Notes under the pieces: generated by a model
The model's input: only the letters and a program-made list of their open reading frames with translations
Told to the model about the DNA's origin: nothing
Database searches by the model: none
Part shown: piece after piece, positions 62,347-64,000 of the stretch
Layout: the number at the start of each line of letters is the position of its first letter
Position numbering within the stretch: position 1 is the stretch's first letter
Program-made: the position numbers and the translations under genes
NCBI RefSeq assembly: GCF_002846365.1
Contig: NZ_PJMW01000001.1
Location: forward strand, 124,001 to 188,000
Source: Nocardia fluminea
GTDB taxonomy: Bacteria; Actinomycetota; Actinomycetes; Mycobacteriales; Mycobacteriaceae
Reading direction: 5' to 3'
DNA length: 64,000 nucleotides

Positions 62347-63612
62347 TCAGGCGGTCGGTGTCTTCCAGCCCTGCGGAAGATTCCCGCTGCGGATCCGCTG
62401 CGGATGGTCACCGACCGGGATGGAAGTAACCTTGTTTCCGGTGGCGAAGTCGATCACGCTCACCTGGTCCGCGGCGCTCTCCGAGATCACACACGCCGTG
62501 CCGTCGCCACTGACAGTCGCCCAGTAGGGCTTGGCCGCGGGTACCAAGGGCCCCGCCGTCAGGGTCGCGCGGTCGACGACTGTGGCGTAGTCGTCCATCG
62601 TCCCAGCGATGCACAGTTTGTCGCCTGCAGGGTTCATCGACATCCCGTGGTGGCGGGAGTCGTTGACATAGGTGTTGCGCTCGTTGCTGGTTTTCGGGTT
62701 CTTCGGCAACTCCGCGAGACGCACGATCGTGTCGGTGACCACGTCGTATTCGAGGAACCCGTTGAAAAATGACACCTGGAAGTACATCTTGGATTCGTCG
62801 GGCGTGAAGGCTACGGGCCGCACGGCGTCAGAGAGGTTCGCCTGTCCGAACGCGTCCAGGCGCTCGCGCATGTCGATGGTCTTGATCACCGAGAAGGTGG
62901 TGGCATCTGCGATCGTGATCTTGCGGTCGCCTTTGGTGAAATCCAGTGCGGGATGGTCGAGACCGGTGTTGACCTCTCCGATCGCCATGTTCCAGATCTT
63001 GTTGTCGGTGGTGAAGACGTTCTCGTGCGGTTTGTCACCGGTGGCGAAGGTGCCCAGCTCTGTGCCGTTGTCGATGTCGAGCACGTGGACGGTATTGCTG
63101 GTCGAGGCGGAGACCGCGATCCGGCTGCCGTCCGGCGACACGGCCATGTGATCGGCTCGGTTGCCCGACACCGGGAATCGCCACTTCACCTGGCCTGTGC
63201 TGCTGTCGACGGACACGACATCGGCGAAGCTGGGACGTGATACGACGATGGCCGAACCGTCCGGAGTTGTGTACATGTCGTCGATGTACTGGTCGTGCCC
63301 CTCGCCGACCGTCTCGCGGATGCCGAGAAAGTACGCGAGATCGATGGGGTTGAGGTAGATCTCGCGCAGGCGTTGATCCTTGTCGGGGATGAGATCGATG
63401 CGACCGATCTTGGCGAAATCTCCGGTCGACTCGATGATGTCGGCGACGCCTTCCCAATTGTTGCCGACGAGCATCACCTCCCGGAGCCCAGGCTCTGCAC
63501 GGGATTGACCGATCTCACTGGTCAGCAGGCTCGCCGACAAGATCGCGACAACAGCAGCCGCTACGCTGCGCCATCTCGATCTGTGCTGATGGGTGATGGC
63601 CCCGACGCGCAT
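62347..63612 (-). CDS. Secreted YVTN-type beta-propeller protein
   Basis: The 421-residue protein starts with a signal peptide (RWRSVAAAVVAILSASLLTS to SRAEPG). It then has repeating blades such as YTTPDGSAIVVSRPSFADVV, MAVSPDGSRIAVSASTSNTV, and KPYWATVSGDGTACVISESA with VSVIDFATGNKVTSIPVG. The propeller may bind ligands or act as a surface component. GGAGG lies five bases before the ATG at 63612; earlier in-frame starts are outside the signal peptide. Function is unknown. Confidence 0.85.
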   Translation of the reverse strand: MRVGAITHQHRSRWRSVAAAVVAILSASLLTSEIGQSRAEPGLREVMLVGNNWEGVADIIESTGDFAKIGRIDLIPDKDQRLREIYLNPIDLAYFLGIRETVGEGHDQYIDDMYTTPDGSAIVVSRPSFADVVSVDSSTGQVKWRFPVSGNRADHMAVSPDGSRIAVSASTSNTVHVLDIDNGTELGTFATGDKPHENVFTTDNKIWNMAIGEVNTGLDHPALDFTKGDRKITIADATTFSVIKTIDMRERLDAFGQANLSDAVRPVAFTPDESKMYFQVSFFNGFLEYDVVTDTIVRLAELPKNPKTSNERNTYVNDSRHHGMSMNPAGDKLCIAGTMDDYATVVDRATLTAGPLVPAAKPYWATVSGDGTACVISESAADQVSVIDFATGNKVTSIPVGDHPQRIRSGNLPQGWKTPTA

Positions 63613-64000
63613 TTGTTCCTCCGGAAAGATGTGGCTGTCGCCCTGTGTATCCGTAGCCAGCGTGCACGCAGTGACGACCAGGTGAGGGCAAAGGGGCGCA
63701 CATCCGGCGAGGTCCAGTTTTGGCGCGCCAGAATTTGTCACGTCACACAAGCGCCGCCTCTCAACGACCAACACCCCAGCCGCACTTCGTACCAACCGAA
63801 GGATCATCCGAGTTCATCGGTCCCGTACCCGCATGCGTTCCGCGTGTCGAGCTATACCGAGCCGACCCTGCACCGGCGTCGTCGCGAGTTCAAGGCCGCG
63901 CCGAAGTCGCACTGTCGAGTGATTAGAAAGTAGCTCGTAGCAGCTCTTTTCATTTGAGGACCCGCATCGGAGACATCCGGCTGATCGTCGGGCACGAGGT
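63613..64000. other. 388-base right-edge region without a supported gene
   Basis: The region upstream of the propeller gene to the window edge has no clear gene on either strand. It should contain that gene's promoter. Open frames there look non-coding or are cut by the edge. Confidence 0.45.

Overview
The window looks like chromosomal DNA of a mycolic-acid actinomycete, most likely Nocardia or a close relative. The DNA is GC-rich with strong third-position GC bias, GTG starts and ATGA-type overlaps are common, and gene families typical of Corynebacteriales are present: a SigK/RskA pair beside an MPT83-like fasciclin lipoprotein, a HadA/HadB-like fused dehydratase, PapA-type acyltransferases, and a nocardiolactone-type nltABCD operon. 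I saw no rRNA or tRNA genes, insertion sequences, CRISPR arrays or phage genes.

Layout. 1-2.7 kb: a MerR/B12 regulator (LitR/CarH type, cut by the window edge) is divergent from a lipocalin-photolyase operon, which looks like a light-response module. 2.8-9.6 kb: an alpha/beta hydrolase; a fasciclin lipoprotein-sigK-rskA-membrane molybdoenzyme operon with a SigK-like promoter; an ArsR-SRPBCC pair whose palindromic operator covers its own start codon; and a CorA transporter. 9.6-17.3 kb: methylmalonyl-CoA mutase mutA-mutB with its chaperone meaB, a TVP38-type membrane protein and a secreted GH43-like protein.

17.6-51.0 kb is the most distinctive part. A five-gene cassette (PapA-like acyltransferase, GT1 glycosyltransferase, DrrA-like ATPase, DrrB-like permease, second acyltransferase) occurs twice in the same order and orientation, at 17.6-23.5 kb and 44.9-51.0 kb. 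Between the copies are nltA-nltB-nltC-nltD for a lipid beta-lactone, a further acyltransferase, and a sulfur block: a cystathionine beta-synthase-like gene, an IclR regulator, a Cys-containing leader peptide, sulfonate ABC transporter ssuABC, a flavin monooxygenase, a TauD-like dioxygenase and an AprA/AprB-like flavoprotein-ferredoxin pair. My inference is that the cassettes and nlt genes together could make, acylate, glycosylate and export long-chain lipids. The product is unknown.

51-64 kb: a CoA-disulfide-reductase-like flavoprotein, two overlapping small genes that may be immunity-like, a HEAT-repeat protein, an AveC-like gene broken at a six-base homopolymer with a downstream P450, an IdeR-box-preceded bfd gene convergent with bacterioferritin (their stop codons overlap), a lipase/esterase, a NUDIX hydrolase, a metal-dependent hydrolase, the HadA/HadB-like dehydratase and a secreted YVTN-type beta-propeller.

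Regulatory signals stand out for a window of this size: candidate operators at LitR/lipocalin, ArsR and AveC, a SigK promoter, an IdeR box, one clear and one or two possible Cys leader peptides, and a self-contained 33-residue peptide gene with its own promoter, ribosome site and terminator hairpin.
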